Origin: Hexactinellida sp. DTS-2022 | Taxonomy: Eukaryota; Porifera; Hexactinellida | Reading direction: 5' to 3' | Assembly: GCA_028753945.1 (NCBI GenBank) | Contig: JAPNXP010000002.1 | Coordinates: forward strand, 13,454,001 to 13,518,000 | Length of the DNA stretch: 64,000 nt | In this document: positions 24,043-36,300 of the stretch, piece after piece | Position numbering within the stretch: the stretch's first letter is position 1 | Layout of the letters: the number at the start of each line of letters is the position of its first letter | Program-made: the position numbers and the translations under genes | Notes under the pieces: generated by a model | Seen by the model: the letters and a program-made list of their open reading frames with translations, nothing else | What the model was told of the DNA's origin: nothing | Databases searched by the model: none

Positions 24043-24125
24043 GGTCACGAGCAGTGACCCATGACCCATGTGACCCATCGAAGGAGTGACCCATGACCCA
24101 CTGACCCATGAGTCAATGACCCATT
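24043..24125. repeat. Cluster of TGACCCATGACCCA repeats
   Basis: At least seven TGACCCA/GACCCAT units occur within about 85 bp, and an inverted pair (GATGGGTCATGACCCATGG) recurs near 24383-24401. The block could be a MITE with repeat-rich ends, but I could not fix its limits. Confidence 0.6.
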
Positions 24126-24627
24126 CATGTATTATCTGACCAATTATATATCCAATATTTGAACTTAGAAGTAACTATAATGTAAATATAATTTAGTCTC
24201 ACTTCTAGCACTACAGATACGGCTTCGATGGTCTCTGGTAACATTGAATTACGTTGAGACGTTACTATATGTAGAGCATTAAAGGTATTAAAATGCCTCT
24301 CGCTCTCTGATGATCTCTTATTACAAGTCTAATGATCTCTCTTACTTCTATATAATTATTAATCAAAGTTAATCAAAGTATTGATGGGTCATGACCCATG
24401 GCGTGTGAAATTCAAATTTCCAAAAATCATGCTCCGAAAGGAGCCTCTCGCGCTCCTCGATAATTCCTTGATGTGTTGTGTACTTTTAAGGCACATGTGT
24501 TGTGTACTTTTCAATATGTGTTAGGATATTCTTAGTTATTTTAGCAATGTTGGTTCTAACTTCTAATCAATAGTTTTGCTAACTTTTTACTTCAGAAATT
24601 TTACCTGTCAAAATTGACTTTTATTTG

Positions 24628-24830
24628 TCATTAGCGCGCTTCGCATGCTAGGTTGCTTCGCGGCAGACACAACCACACATCAACCGCTTCGCGGTTGATG
24701 TGTAGTTTATACACTTCTAACATTGATTATAAAGCGTAAATAGCCAAATTTAACGATGAAAATTAATTATTTCGTCATCATGCGATAATGAGTAAGCATA
24801 TTGGCAACCAACGTGTCTGACACAGAAAAA
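24628..24830. repeat. Helitron-like fragment, TAGCGCGCTTCGC type
   Basis: Begins TCATTAGCGCGCTTCGC and is followed by the short palindrome CAACCGCTTCGCGGTTG and an ATTGATTATAAAGCGTAAATAG block. The same order occurs at 25168-25411. Copies are diverged; the 3' end of this one is unclear. Confidence 0.5.
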
Positions 24831-25167
24831 CTGGCACAGTTGACCCGCGGGCGCTTCCCACGGCGTCCACAATTCTAAGGCCCAACCCTGCGCATTGCAC
24901 CCCCAGATATTTTGTGCTGGATCCATCCCTGATATACTGCTAATGACTGTTATTTGATTGGTTGTAAGTGAATATATGTTTCATACAAGTGCGTTTGAAA
25001 ACACTTGGAACATTTTACAAGTTGATGATGATGATGATGATGTCAATTCTATTGTTCAAAATAGTGAAGTAAATACAGTACTTCACTTATTCCTATTTCT
25101 ATTTGTAATAGTTAATCCTACATTTTTAATTAAAAATTTTTAATCTTCACAATTCAAACATTAATTA

Positions 25168-25411
25168 TCTACTAGCGCGCTTCGCTTGCTATGTCGCTTC
25201 GCGGCAGAACACCAACCGCTTCGCGGTTGATGTGTGGTTTATATACTCCTAATATTGATTATAAAGCGTAAATAGGCCTAAATAGTCAAATTTAACAATC
25301 TGAAATTTTAATGATTACGTCATCATGCGATAGTGAGTTAGCATAGTGGCGATCTGGTGTTACCAATGTGTCCGCCGAACCGTCGCAAAGCGACCGAGAC
25401 CGAAGGGCTCG
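25168..25411 (+). mobile_element. Short Helitron-like element (about 244 bp)
   Basis: Starts A|TCTACTAGCGCGC and ends with GACCGAAGGGCTCG|T, the same 3' terminus as the two larger Helitron-like elements at 31412 and 54144. The flanking bases are A on the left and T on the right, as expected for insertion between A and T. Contains the hairpins CCGCTTCGCGG and GTCGCAAAGCGAC and no ORF. Confidence 0.6.
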
Positions 25412-25744
25412 TATTATATTAAACTAAGATGAATTGTAATTTAAATATTGAAATTCAGTTAAATTACACATTGGGTGCGGCCTGTGCAACCAGAAGAAGC
25501 ACAATCCCGTCTGAGGGTTTTTTAAAATGTTGTATTTTCTGGTGTGACTTTGTTGATTAGGAATTTAATGATATGCTACCTAGTACGTACCAATATATTA
25601 TAGAAATACGTTATTTAAGATTGTACTAACTCAGATCTATACTGGTCTGATTGAATGGTGGAAAGTGGTGGAAAACGACTGAATGGTGGAAAATGACCGA
25701 ATGGTGGAAAATGGCTGAATGATGGAAAATTCATATGACAAAAA

Positions 25745-26062
25745 GTACACAGAGCATGCTCGTAAAGATCGATGATTTTTACCCTAGTATAATAATCTCG
25801 ACAAATTAGGTGTTTTGGTGGCTTTAGCCACCAATATCTTATTTAAGCCACCAAATTAACCTTTGGTGGCTTTTAACTAATCCACCATAAATTGCGGACT
25901 ATTTGACTTCGTGTAGATTTTATTTTTCGTTGCATTGTTTGTTATTAATTTTAGTGTTGTTATAGTGTGTATCAAATTGGAATGTAATTCGTGAGTAAAT
26001 ATTATACTTGTCATTATTATACTAGGGTAAAATCATTGATCTTACGAGCATGCTCTATGTAC
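25745..26062. mobile_element. 318-bp MITE with 50-bp inverted ends
   Basis: The left end GTACACAGAGCATGCTCG and the stretch to CCCTAGTATAATAA (25745-25793) recur inverted at about 26015-26062. The core includes a pair of GGTGGCTTTAGCCACC-type short palindromes. No ORF. Confidence 0.8.
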
Positions 26063-26072
26063 CTTTTAGTTT

Positions 26073-27016
26073 ATATATAGTGGGGTCAAAAATTAAGGTT
26101 CCGTGACCAACCTCTGGCTAGTTAAGTTTTATGCCTGATTCTGATACTTTAGGATGTAACTCGCGATTTAAGCTCCCATGCCGCTCTGGAAAGTTTGGGC
26201 AAACTTTTTTATAGCGACAAATTCAAAGGGCCTCCGGCAATCATTTTGAAAAATTAAGGCCCCTCTCTGAACATTTCATAAATTGAGATTAGAGTATTTT
26301 TGAACAGTATGCAATAAGTAGTAGCTGCACTGAAAATTTCAACTCAATCGGGACTATACTTTTAATGTAATAACCTTTTGAAGATTCTTACGTCATTTGT
26401 CACCATGGGAGGTCCCTTCTGGAGATCTCACATGGGGGTGACGAAGCAAAAAAATTGACCCATAATCGTTTTATTCGGCCACTTTATATATATAATTATC
26501 ACAATTTTGACTTCAAATGACTGGATTTTTTAATTTTGGTTTAGTCAAAGTGGTAAATTTAGGTCTATTACCGAGATTTACATGGAGACATACTACATAG
26601 CGAGTTAAAAGGTTATTGCATGTATATAGGATGAGATATGCTTCAAATCCCTTAGAAAAATAGTTTAAAGAAGGGACCTCCCATGGTGACAAATGACGTA
26701 AGAATCTTCAAAAGGTTATTACATTAAAAGTATAGTCCCGATTGAGTTGAAATTTTCAGTGCAGCTACTACTTATTGCATACTGTTCAAAAATACTCTAA
26801 TCTCAATTTATGAAATGTTCAGAGAGGGGCCTTAATTTTTCAAAATGATTGCCGGAGGCCCTTTGAATTTGTCGCTATAAAAAAGTTTGCCCAAACTTTC
26901 CAGAGCGGCATGGGAGCTTAAATCGCGAGTTACATCCTAAAGTATCAGAATCAGGCATAAAACTTAACTAGCCAGAGGTTGGTCACGGAACCTTAATTTT
27001 TGACCCCACTATATAT
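26073..27016. mobile_element. 0.94-kb near-perfect palindrome (foldback MITE)
   Basis: Arms of about 347 bp (26073-26420 and 26670-27016) match almost perfectly as inverted copies. They start ATATATAGTGGGGTCAAAAA and meet around a loop of about 250 bp. There is no coding potential. The TATA-flanked TAGTGGGGTCA terminus suggests a Tc1/mariner-type relative. Confidence 0.9.
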
Positions 27017-27390
27017 GCGTTTTCCACCATTCAGTCGTTTTCCACCATTTTCCACCATTTTCCACCTTTCAGTCGATTTTTAGAAATTCCACCACTTTCC
27101 ACCATTTAGTCATTTCGACGAAAATTCAGAAATTCCACCATTTTCCACCATTCAGTCAGACCCAAAATTTTAGACCTTATTTTATAAAAATCTTGATTAT
27201 GAATGAGTAATTATTTTATAGTGACCTGTGACCTAATAGTATTTTTCAAAAAATGAGTAGTATGAAAAGATCTTTTGGTTGACTTTTTTATTTTATACAT
27301 TTGCAGTTCATAGTATTTCCATTTATTCTTTTTCCGTCAAATATTGTACGTATTTGTTCCACCACTAGCTATTGTGACCGAGGCCTTCTA

Positions 27391-30300
27391 ATGTCAGTGG
27401 GTACCAGTAGAATCCCATTTCTACTCTACCACCATTTTATATTGCTAATTATACTTGGTGCTATTGTCATACAAGGGCAGATTTCATTCCTAAACGAACC
27501 ATATTCCACAACATTGGAAGAAGAATCACCACTTGGTACATATTTATTGACGGTAGAAGCAAATGATTTGACAAATGCAACAGCCATAGGCACTTATTCT
27601 ATTTCTTCAAATGAATTTTCGATCAATTCTTCGAGTGGAGAGCTGACTACCGTTTCTGTTATTGACAGAGAATTTCCTGATACTCCACTGCAGTACATAT
27701 TTGACGTCACTTATCAGTCAGACAATGGTGAGTTAGCTTCAAAACAGAAATTTCAATGCTTGGCCAGCGATTTCCGACCTTTTTCAACTGTGGACTCCCT
27801 ATAGCAAATACAAAACATTTTGTACACCCAGGTTGGGAACCACTGGCTAGGAATTTTGTGGCCATTCAAACGTTACGTAACACAAAGTTCCTGAAATTAT
27901 ACTTCCCTCTATGTCACGATTTTGTCCATTTTGTAATACAAAGGATTATCTGCACGCATTGGTTACCCCTCCTTTGGAAGCGTTATGTAACGCTTGAACG
28001 GCACTTACTCTATAGACTGGGCAGACAATACTGTAGATAGTAGTATGTTACTTTAGAACTGGCCCACTACATATTAGTCGGTACAGTAAACCAAGCAATT
28101 AGATACCGTTCTGTATATGTAAACTAGAAATCTCAGTTAGTATTCATTTTAGAGCTACAGTAGAATCTCGTTAGTACGAAATTCCGGTTAATGGAAACAC
28201 AATTTCAGGTCCTTCAAAGCATTTTCAATACAAATGACACCGATTAATGCGAGTTGCGGATAAGGCGAACAGATTTTGATGTTCCCCTGTTCGTAATAAC
28301 GAGGTTCTATTGTACTTATATATCAGCCTGATTCAGCCAACACACATTTTTTCAAAATCAAACTCGGCTTCGCGAAGGGTATTTTGAATGTAAAGAATGC
28401 CTTGCTAGTGTCTAATACATTGGGAAATGTGTTGGCCGATATCTAAGTAAGTGTATTTATCAGTTGTTTGTTCTATAGGGATTTCCGATGCATCTACAAT
28501 AACAATATCAATTAGAGATATCAACGATAACTCTCCTTTATTCTCAATCTATACTCCATTCATTTCAATGCCAGAATACACTTCCGTAGACACGCTTATA
28601 TTCACAGCCAGTGCATCAGATCTCGACAGTGTTATTCGTCAGGAAATAGTGGATAGCTCCGGGGCTGGTCTGACCATATTTAATTATACGGTGGACAATG
28701 GACGGGTTTTGTATAGGATTGTAGACGGGTCTGGTAAAGATTATTTTGACGTTGATATTGATTCCGGAGAAGTTAAGGTTTGTATTACACTTTGTAATAT
28801 TTATAATTTGTTTATCGCTTGGTGACTGATATGAATAAGTCTAATTACTTAATTACGTAACAAACTGTACAGTTTTTGGGATGGACAGCAAGATTTATAT
28901 ATCTGCCCCAATGAGTGGCTTATATGGATTTATAATCGTCCGGCTACTATTCCATGGAATACGGTACTTCATATGTTATTATCCATTATACACATTATTT
29001 GTGTCATGTGAGGAATTTATATTTTATTAAGATTATGGGGTCAAGTGCTTACATAAGATTTTTCAGGATACAGTCAAGTTGAGTCAACATCAGTTAATTC
29101 GAACTCTCAAGGGAAAAATGCATTTAGTCGAATTAGCGAATGTTTGAATTAACGAGTATTCGATGTTGACTGTATACTTATTTATAATTTTCATATTTTT
29201 GTTGACTAGTCTTGTTTATTTATTCACAACTAGTTATTTTCTAGGAGCAGTTTTGATATTTCTGATTAACTGTATATTTCTTGTTTGTTTGTTTTCATTT
29301 TGCATAGCAACATTGATTCTACTCTTCTTTACTTTTGTAACTATGGATAAGTTTGTACAATATTATTGCAATATAAATTATATAGCATTCGCCCCAACAC
29401 GCTATGGAATATGATTAGATTATATATCAAGAAAATTACTAATTTGAGATTAATTTTTTCTATCATTATCTAGTAGTATTTATTTTGACTTTTATAGGTT
29501 TTGAATGGCTCTATTGATTTCGACTATTCTCCACTTCTAACATTGAACATCAGTGCCTCAGACGGACCTGGTCTCACCAACTACTCTCTGTTAACAATTA
29601 CGATTTCAGACATTAATGACAACACGCCTGTTATTCTCAGTCCCAGCTCTTTCTCAATCACTCTCAGTGAGGCTGTCACTGTAGGCACTGTTCTGGTTGA
29701 TAATGTTAGTAGCAGCGATCTGGACCATGGATTGAATGCTGAGATAACGTAAGTCGTGTATTACGTAGGTCACGCGTAAGTATATAAATATAATTTAGAC
29801 GTTCTTGTTTACACTAATGAGAATCGACTGTGTTATTTCCTAGTTACGGTTTGTAAACATTGAAATGTTCCTTTAGTTACTCTATAGAGGCATCTAATCA
29901 ATCAGACAGGTTCGCAATTGACCCTACAACAGGTCGACTCTCCATTACAACATCTCTAGACAGAGACACGGACTCTGTAATACTACTGAGTGTGCTGGCT
30001 TCAGACAGCGGAATGCCTCCACTCAGTAGCTCTATTATGATCAGTATAACGCTAACCGATATCAATGATATTACACCTACTTTCTCAGCTGACTTATTCC
30101 AGTTGGATATAATGGAGGATTTGGTTAATGGGAGTTTTGTATTTCAGTTCGTGGCTGTTGATAATGATGAAGGATTGAATGGAACAGTTAGGCAAGTTTA
30201 TATTTTTAAGAAATATTATTTTCAATTGGCTGTTGGAATTATACAGAGTTTATGCTCTGTAATATATATTACAGCCTACAAACTACAGTAGAACTTCGTT

Positions 30301-33300
30301 AATACGAACACGGTTAATGCGAATACTGTCCCCTTCAAAACCTTTTCAATACAATGATTTTGGTTAATACGAATTCCGGATAAGGAGAACACATATTAAC
30401 GGCCCCATGGTACGAGGTTCTTCTGTATTTATAGAAATGGTGGGGTTTGTCAATACATAGTAAATATATTTTTTTCTAGGAGATATATTGATTATACTAC
30501 TTACAGACAATCGGTTAACTGGAAGTGGAACACCTATTCCAGCCTTATGTATAGTATTGTATAATTCGTTTTTGACATACCTGGGTTAAATTAAGTTTAG
30601 ATAATTGAAGATTTTATGCATTAATTAATTATGTATAGATATTAGAAAGATTTGTATACATGTTTAATATTTTTATGTACCTGTTTCTCTTGAACACAGT
30701 ACAATTAACAATTAGGCTATAATGTGTTTCTACGTGAACACCCTGACTGGCCAGTCTATTCCCATAAGTCTGGACGCAGCCGACACTGTGGAGGACATAA
30801 AGCTGTCCGTGGAGGAGAGCACCAGCATTCCAATGCACACTCAGCGTCTCCTGTTCGCGGGCCACGAGCTTGACGACGAAATGACACTCGAGGAATGTGG
30901 AATTGTGTCCGACGCGACTGTACACCTGTCTCTAGAGCTCAGTGGAGGTGCGAAAAAGCGCAAAAAGAAGCATTATTCCACCCCAAAGAAGAACCACCAC
31001 AAGAAAAAGAAGGAGAAGCTATTAGCTCTGAAATTCTACAAAGTAGACGACAACGGGAAGGTAACGCGTTTGCGCAGAGAATGCACGCGAGAGGAGTGCG
31101 GGGCCGGCGTGTTCATGGCTGCGCATTTCGACCGACAGTACTGTGGGAAGTGCGGCTTAACCTACGTGTTTACGAAGGACAATTAGTTGGATTGTAGGAA
31201 TAGACTGCTATTAGTTATTAGAATGTGAATTAGAGTAATTATTATAGATTGATTCTGTCAGTGTTGAATGAAGCGGTATACTGGAATATTATGTTATATA
31301 CAGGTAACCTCCCAAAGCGGCACTCGAGATGCGGCAAATATCTGATATATCCCAAATAGTAATACAATTAATGAAGAATTTTCAAATAGGCACTTTAACA
31401 TTTATTTAGAACGAGCCCTTCGGTCTCGGTCGCTTTGCGACAGATCGGTGCTACGCACCTCAGTTAACGGCCGCTATGCGGCCTTACTCCTCACCCTTCT
31501 GCCATGGAAAATGGTAGAAAGGGACGTTATATAGATCCCTATATAAGATTTCCATGTTTTAACTTGTTTTTCATATTCTAAATTTTTAAACGCGAAAATC
31601 GTGTTCAGCATACTTGTTTACCTATAATACCCGTTGAAAGCTAACTTCTAGGTTGATTTTGAATTTTCATTAATTTGTTTACCTATTTGTGTAAACAACA
31701 ACAACAAAAAAATTCATATTAGAAAATTTTAAATGCGAAATTCGTGTTCTGCATACTTGTTTACCTATAATACCCGTTGAAAGCTAACTTCTAGGTTGAT
31801 TTTGAATTTTCATTAATTTGTTTACCTATTTTGTGTGTAAACAACAACAACAAATATTCACATTAGAAATTTGTAAACGCGAAATTCGAAATCAGCATAC
31901 TTGTTTACCTATAATACCCGTTGAAAGCAAACTTCTAGGTTGATTTTGAATTTCATTAATTTGTTTACCTATTTTGTGTAAACAACAACAACAAATATTA
32001 AGATGAGAAATTTATAAACGCGAAATTCGAAATCAGCATACTTGTTTACCTATAATACCCGTTGAAAGCTAACTTCTAGGTTGATTTTGAATTTTCATTA
32101 ATTTGTTTACCTATTTGTGTAAACAACAACAACAAAAAAATTCATATTAGAAAATTTTAAATGCGAAATTCGTGTTCTGCATACTTGTTTACCTATAATA
32201 CCCGTTGAAAGCAAACTTCTAGGTTGATTTTGAATTTCATTAATTTGTTTACCTATTTTGTGTAAACAACAACAACAAATATTAAGATGAGAAATTTATA
32301 AACGCGAAATTCGAAATCAGCATACTTGTTTACCTATAATACCCGTTGAAAGCAAACTTCTAGGTTGATTTTGAATTTCATTAATTTGTTTACCTATTTT
32401 GTGTAAACAACAACAACAAATATTAATATGAGAAAGTTATAAACGCGAAATTCGAAATCAGCATACTTGTTTACCCCTTATAACTTTTGTTTACCAATTA
32501 TAACATTTGAAAGTTAGTTTATATCTCATATATAAATGCGGTTTCTATTCCCCCATCACTTTAATACAATCCGGACAAACAAACACACACACAAACACAC
32601 AACAATCGAGATTTAATAATATAGATATATTCGAGTAAATACGATATATATAATTGTGTATGTTTATAGGTATTCACTGTCTCACTCACACTTCTCACTT
32701 TCTGCAGAAACAGGAAATCTATCTCTCACACAGAGCCTCGATAGGGAGACTATTGACGAATTTAATTTAACGATTATTGCATTCGATTTCGGTACACCCA
32801 CTGCTAACACTGCTAGTGCACAGGTTATAGTAAATGTGTTGGATGTTAATGATAATTCTCCAATCTTTAATTCCAGTTATTTTGAACTGCATCTGTTGGA
32901 TACTGAGATTCCTCTATTTGTTCTTTCTACGATCACAGCTCAAGGTAATCCTAGTTTAATGCTCAGTGCAGTGCAACTGTGCAACCTCGCTATCCGAACA
33001 CACCTGCTCGTCCAATGTTATTCCATAAATTAGTTCAGCCGTTAAATTAGCTAACTGTAGATTATCCCGATATGTTTGACTTGTCTCAAAGAATTCGGAT
33101 AATCGAAGTTGCACTAGCCTATGTATTGCCCCCAAACTAAAACTTGGGGCGTTACGCCCAGAACGTACGCCCAGGGCCGGATTACCGCATAGGCCAAGTA
33201 GGCCATGGCCTAGGGCCCCGCGCTTTTGGGGGGCCCGCGCTTGTAGCGGCTCCGGGGAGTATAGGTGAATTTTTTGAAAAATTAAAAATGAGGCTTTATG

Positions 33301-36300
33301 TATTGGGCAGATGGACTCATCGTGTCAAGCAAGTATGCTAATATTTATATTGGGTCCGTTATTATCGGATATAGTGTTACTCATTTTTAATTTATAAATT
33401 GATATTGATGCATGCAAATTTCTACTATTTATAAGGCAACCAAATTCAATATACGTTTTTATAACATTGATATGATTGTACTTCATGCTAAGTTGTTTAA
33501 ATTATTAAATGATAGTTTTCGTTTAGAAACTCTGACTGGTTTGACATTTCGGGAATGCTGCATTTTACCAACAAAATTCAGGCAAATTACCAACAAATTT
33601 GTGACTGTCATTATACCAACACATGTTGTCAATTTACCAACAATAGAACATCTATTGTGCTCTATTGTTGGTAAAATGACAGTTGTCAATTTACCAACAA
33701 CTGTTGTCATTATACCAACAAGTGTATTCAATTTACTAACATGTTTTCCCCATTTAGTTTTATGTTTTCCGCCTACCCGTCAAATGAATAACATGTGCAA
33801 TTTTTATATAAATTACAATCGCATAAATGGGAGACTGTTCAGACGACTGGGGTCGTCTGAACAGTCTCCCATATTTCGCTAATCTATAAGTTTGCTTAAT
33901 TATGGATTTAAAGACAACAAAAAAATAATGTGAAATTAAATATACTTTTTATATTACAAATATAATTTATTTATTAAAGTTGATCAAAATCAGCTATTTT
34001 TTTAGAGGAACATAATTCGCGTGAATATACAATACTCTACTACCTGTATATTTATTGCTATATAATATCGGCATTATATTTCTCTTTAGATAGAGATATT
34101 GGTACTAACGGAGAAATATCCTATTCATTAACGCCTGTCTCCAGTTCTGAACCATTCACAGTAGACCCAATCACAGGCGCTATAACACTATCTCGTAGTG
34201 TCAGCTACTCTATAGCAAATGAATGGCATAACTACACTCTGGTTGCTATGGACGGTGCCTCAGGTAGTGAACAGAGATCGACTAATGCTCAACTAGCTAT
34301 AAGGGTTAGTTATGATACATATGTATGTTACTATAATCACAAGTGTTGGCTGCTGGATACTAAAGTAATATATCTGATTTGTGGGAAATTGTAAGTACAT
34401 AATCTAACCTTTCATATTGTCTGAATTCCTTTGTCAATCTAATTAAAACTATGCTACTTATATATCGGCCAACATATTTTCAATGTAAAACCCTGCTTCG
34501 CAAGGTGAATTTGATGTTGAAAATGGCCGATATAAACAATTCCTTAAACCAATGCTATTCCTAGGTACACGCAGTGGATGTCTCCCCTCCCGTATTCTCC
34601 CAGACTTCCTACAACGCTACGGTCTCCGAGAGCACTGCTCTAGACTCAGTGGTGCTTAGCGTTAGCGCCGCAGACCCCGATGCAGGACTGAATGGGAGAA
34701 TTAGGTATTACGTAGTGGGGGGGAGTCTAGCATTCTGTTTCGCAGCTGGCTCAGACGAGTGTCGTATTGCTGGAGAGTTGGATGTTAATCCTATCACGGG
34801 GAGTGTGTTTGTCAGCTCTGCTCTGGACAGAGACATCAGGTAATTAGCTATTGTGTAGCAATATAGTAGAGATTTCCTTCATAACAAGACTCACTGATTA
34901 ACCAGTGACTTCAAAATATTAATGTGTTAGTTACAGTTAACTCTCGTTATTAGTAAACTTAATACGAATTTTGTTTGTATATTATCCGGAATTTCTATTA
35001 ACCGGAGTATTAACTAGTATCTACATACTGTAATTAGTTAACTAATCGTTTTATTGCTAATATACTGCATATAAAGTATTTGATTAAATCTACTCTACAG
35101 GGAAACTCTCTCATTCCAGATAATAGCTTATGACGGTGGGTTCCCGCAGCCTAAGAACGACACCACAAACGTAACAATATTCCTACTGGACGCCCCGGAT
35201 GCCCCTCCCCAGTTCCCCACAGGCTCTATCGACACTTCTATCTATGAGAACTCTCCGATACACACTTATATAGCAACTGTACTGGCTGTGGATCCTGATA
35301 CAGGGGATGCTGGAAAGTTTGCATTCAGAATTGCTAATAATTCGGACGGAAATTTATTTGTTATCAACTCAACTACAGGTGGGAAGGGTGGAATTTATAA
35401 TAACACACCACTTGTTTGAATTACAGTAGACTGTTTTCGGAAACATAGATTTAAATACTACACCTCTAGTCACTTGTATCCCATGGCCCAAGCTAACCGA
35501 TCAGATATTACTGTAAGCGGACAAGAGTATTTGAATACTCCATTTTATTGAAAATCAAAATGATATACTTATACACGATTTACCCAATCTTAAAGTTTTG
35601 CAAGTTTCACATATTTAGTATATTCAGATACAAAGAATCAATAGAATTTAAATACACTACATCACCGCTATTATTATAGTCCGAACAGTTGGCCAATAAT
35701 GCATACTAAAATCCACATATAGTAAACTCCCGTTATACTACTGTATTTCTCTTCTAGGTGAACTACACTCTAACTTTTCTTTTGATCGCGAATCAAAATC
35801 TTTCTTCCAGTTGTTAATAATCGCAGAAGATTTTGCTCTAATCCCATTGTCATCTTCTCTACAGGTTAATATTACCATTCTGGATAGAAATGACAATCCA
35901 CCTTACTTCCAACTAAACTCTTATAATAGAGTTCTTGAAGCTAAACCCATTGGTAGAATCGTTGATTCTAACTTAACTATTACCGATAATGATATTGGTG
36001 TTAATGCAGATATTCTCTATTCAATTGTCAGTGTCTCACCTTCAGGTCATTTTGAAATTGATTCGAGCACTGGGGATTTGTATACAAATTCTGTATTGAA
36101 TATTACAGCAATTTTATTGTATAATATTTGTATTTTAGCGGAAAATACAGAATTACCTAACTTTAATGCAACTTTTTGTTTTAATATACAAGTTTTGGAT
36201 GGCAACTTTTATTCACCTGTATTCTCACAATCCCAATACAATGTTACTGTATTAGAATCTTCCACGAATGGTACTCTGAGACTAAATGTATTCGCTACAG

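Larger units (their letters stand above)
25645..27161. mobile_element. Composite element with GAATGGTGGAAA-rich inverted ends and two nested MITEs
   Basis: The left end is GTCTGATTGAATGGTGGAAA plus three more GAATGGTGGAAA-type units. The right end (27017-27161) carries the same units inverted, ending CCACCATTCAGTCAGAC. Between them sit a MITE at 25745-26062 and the palindrome at 26073-27016. Confidence 0.65.
23802..27390. other. Intergenic spacer of about 3.6 kb without a gene
   Basis: Lies between the RNF213 stop and the cadherin start codon, both genes on the plus strand. I see no coding region. It is filled with MITEs, Helitron-like ends and short repeats listed separately, plus a (GAT)n microsatellite at about 25022-25042. 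The cadherin promoter should lie in its last few hundred bases (27170-27390), where I see no clear motif. Confidence 0.8.

Noticed and set aside
27301..27390. N-terminal extension of the cadherin start
   Set aside because: The frame opens with TTG; the first ATG at 27391 gives a well-placed signal peptide.
31621..32500. Tandem repeats taken for a satellite or a repeat-protein gene
   Set aside because: They lie between matching Helitron-like ends, are shared with the second element at 54144, and have no open frame.
33412..33882. 156-aa ORF in cadherin intron 5
   Set aside because: It runs through TTACCAACAA repeats and the perfect hairpin; it has no domain.
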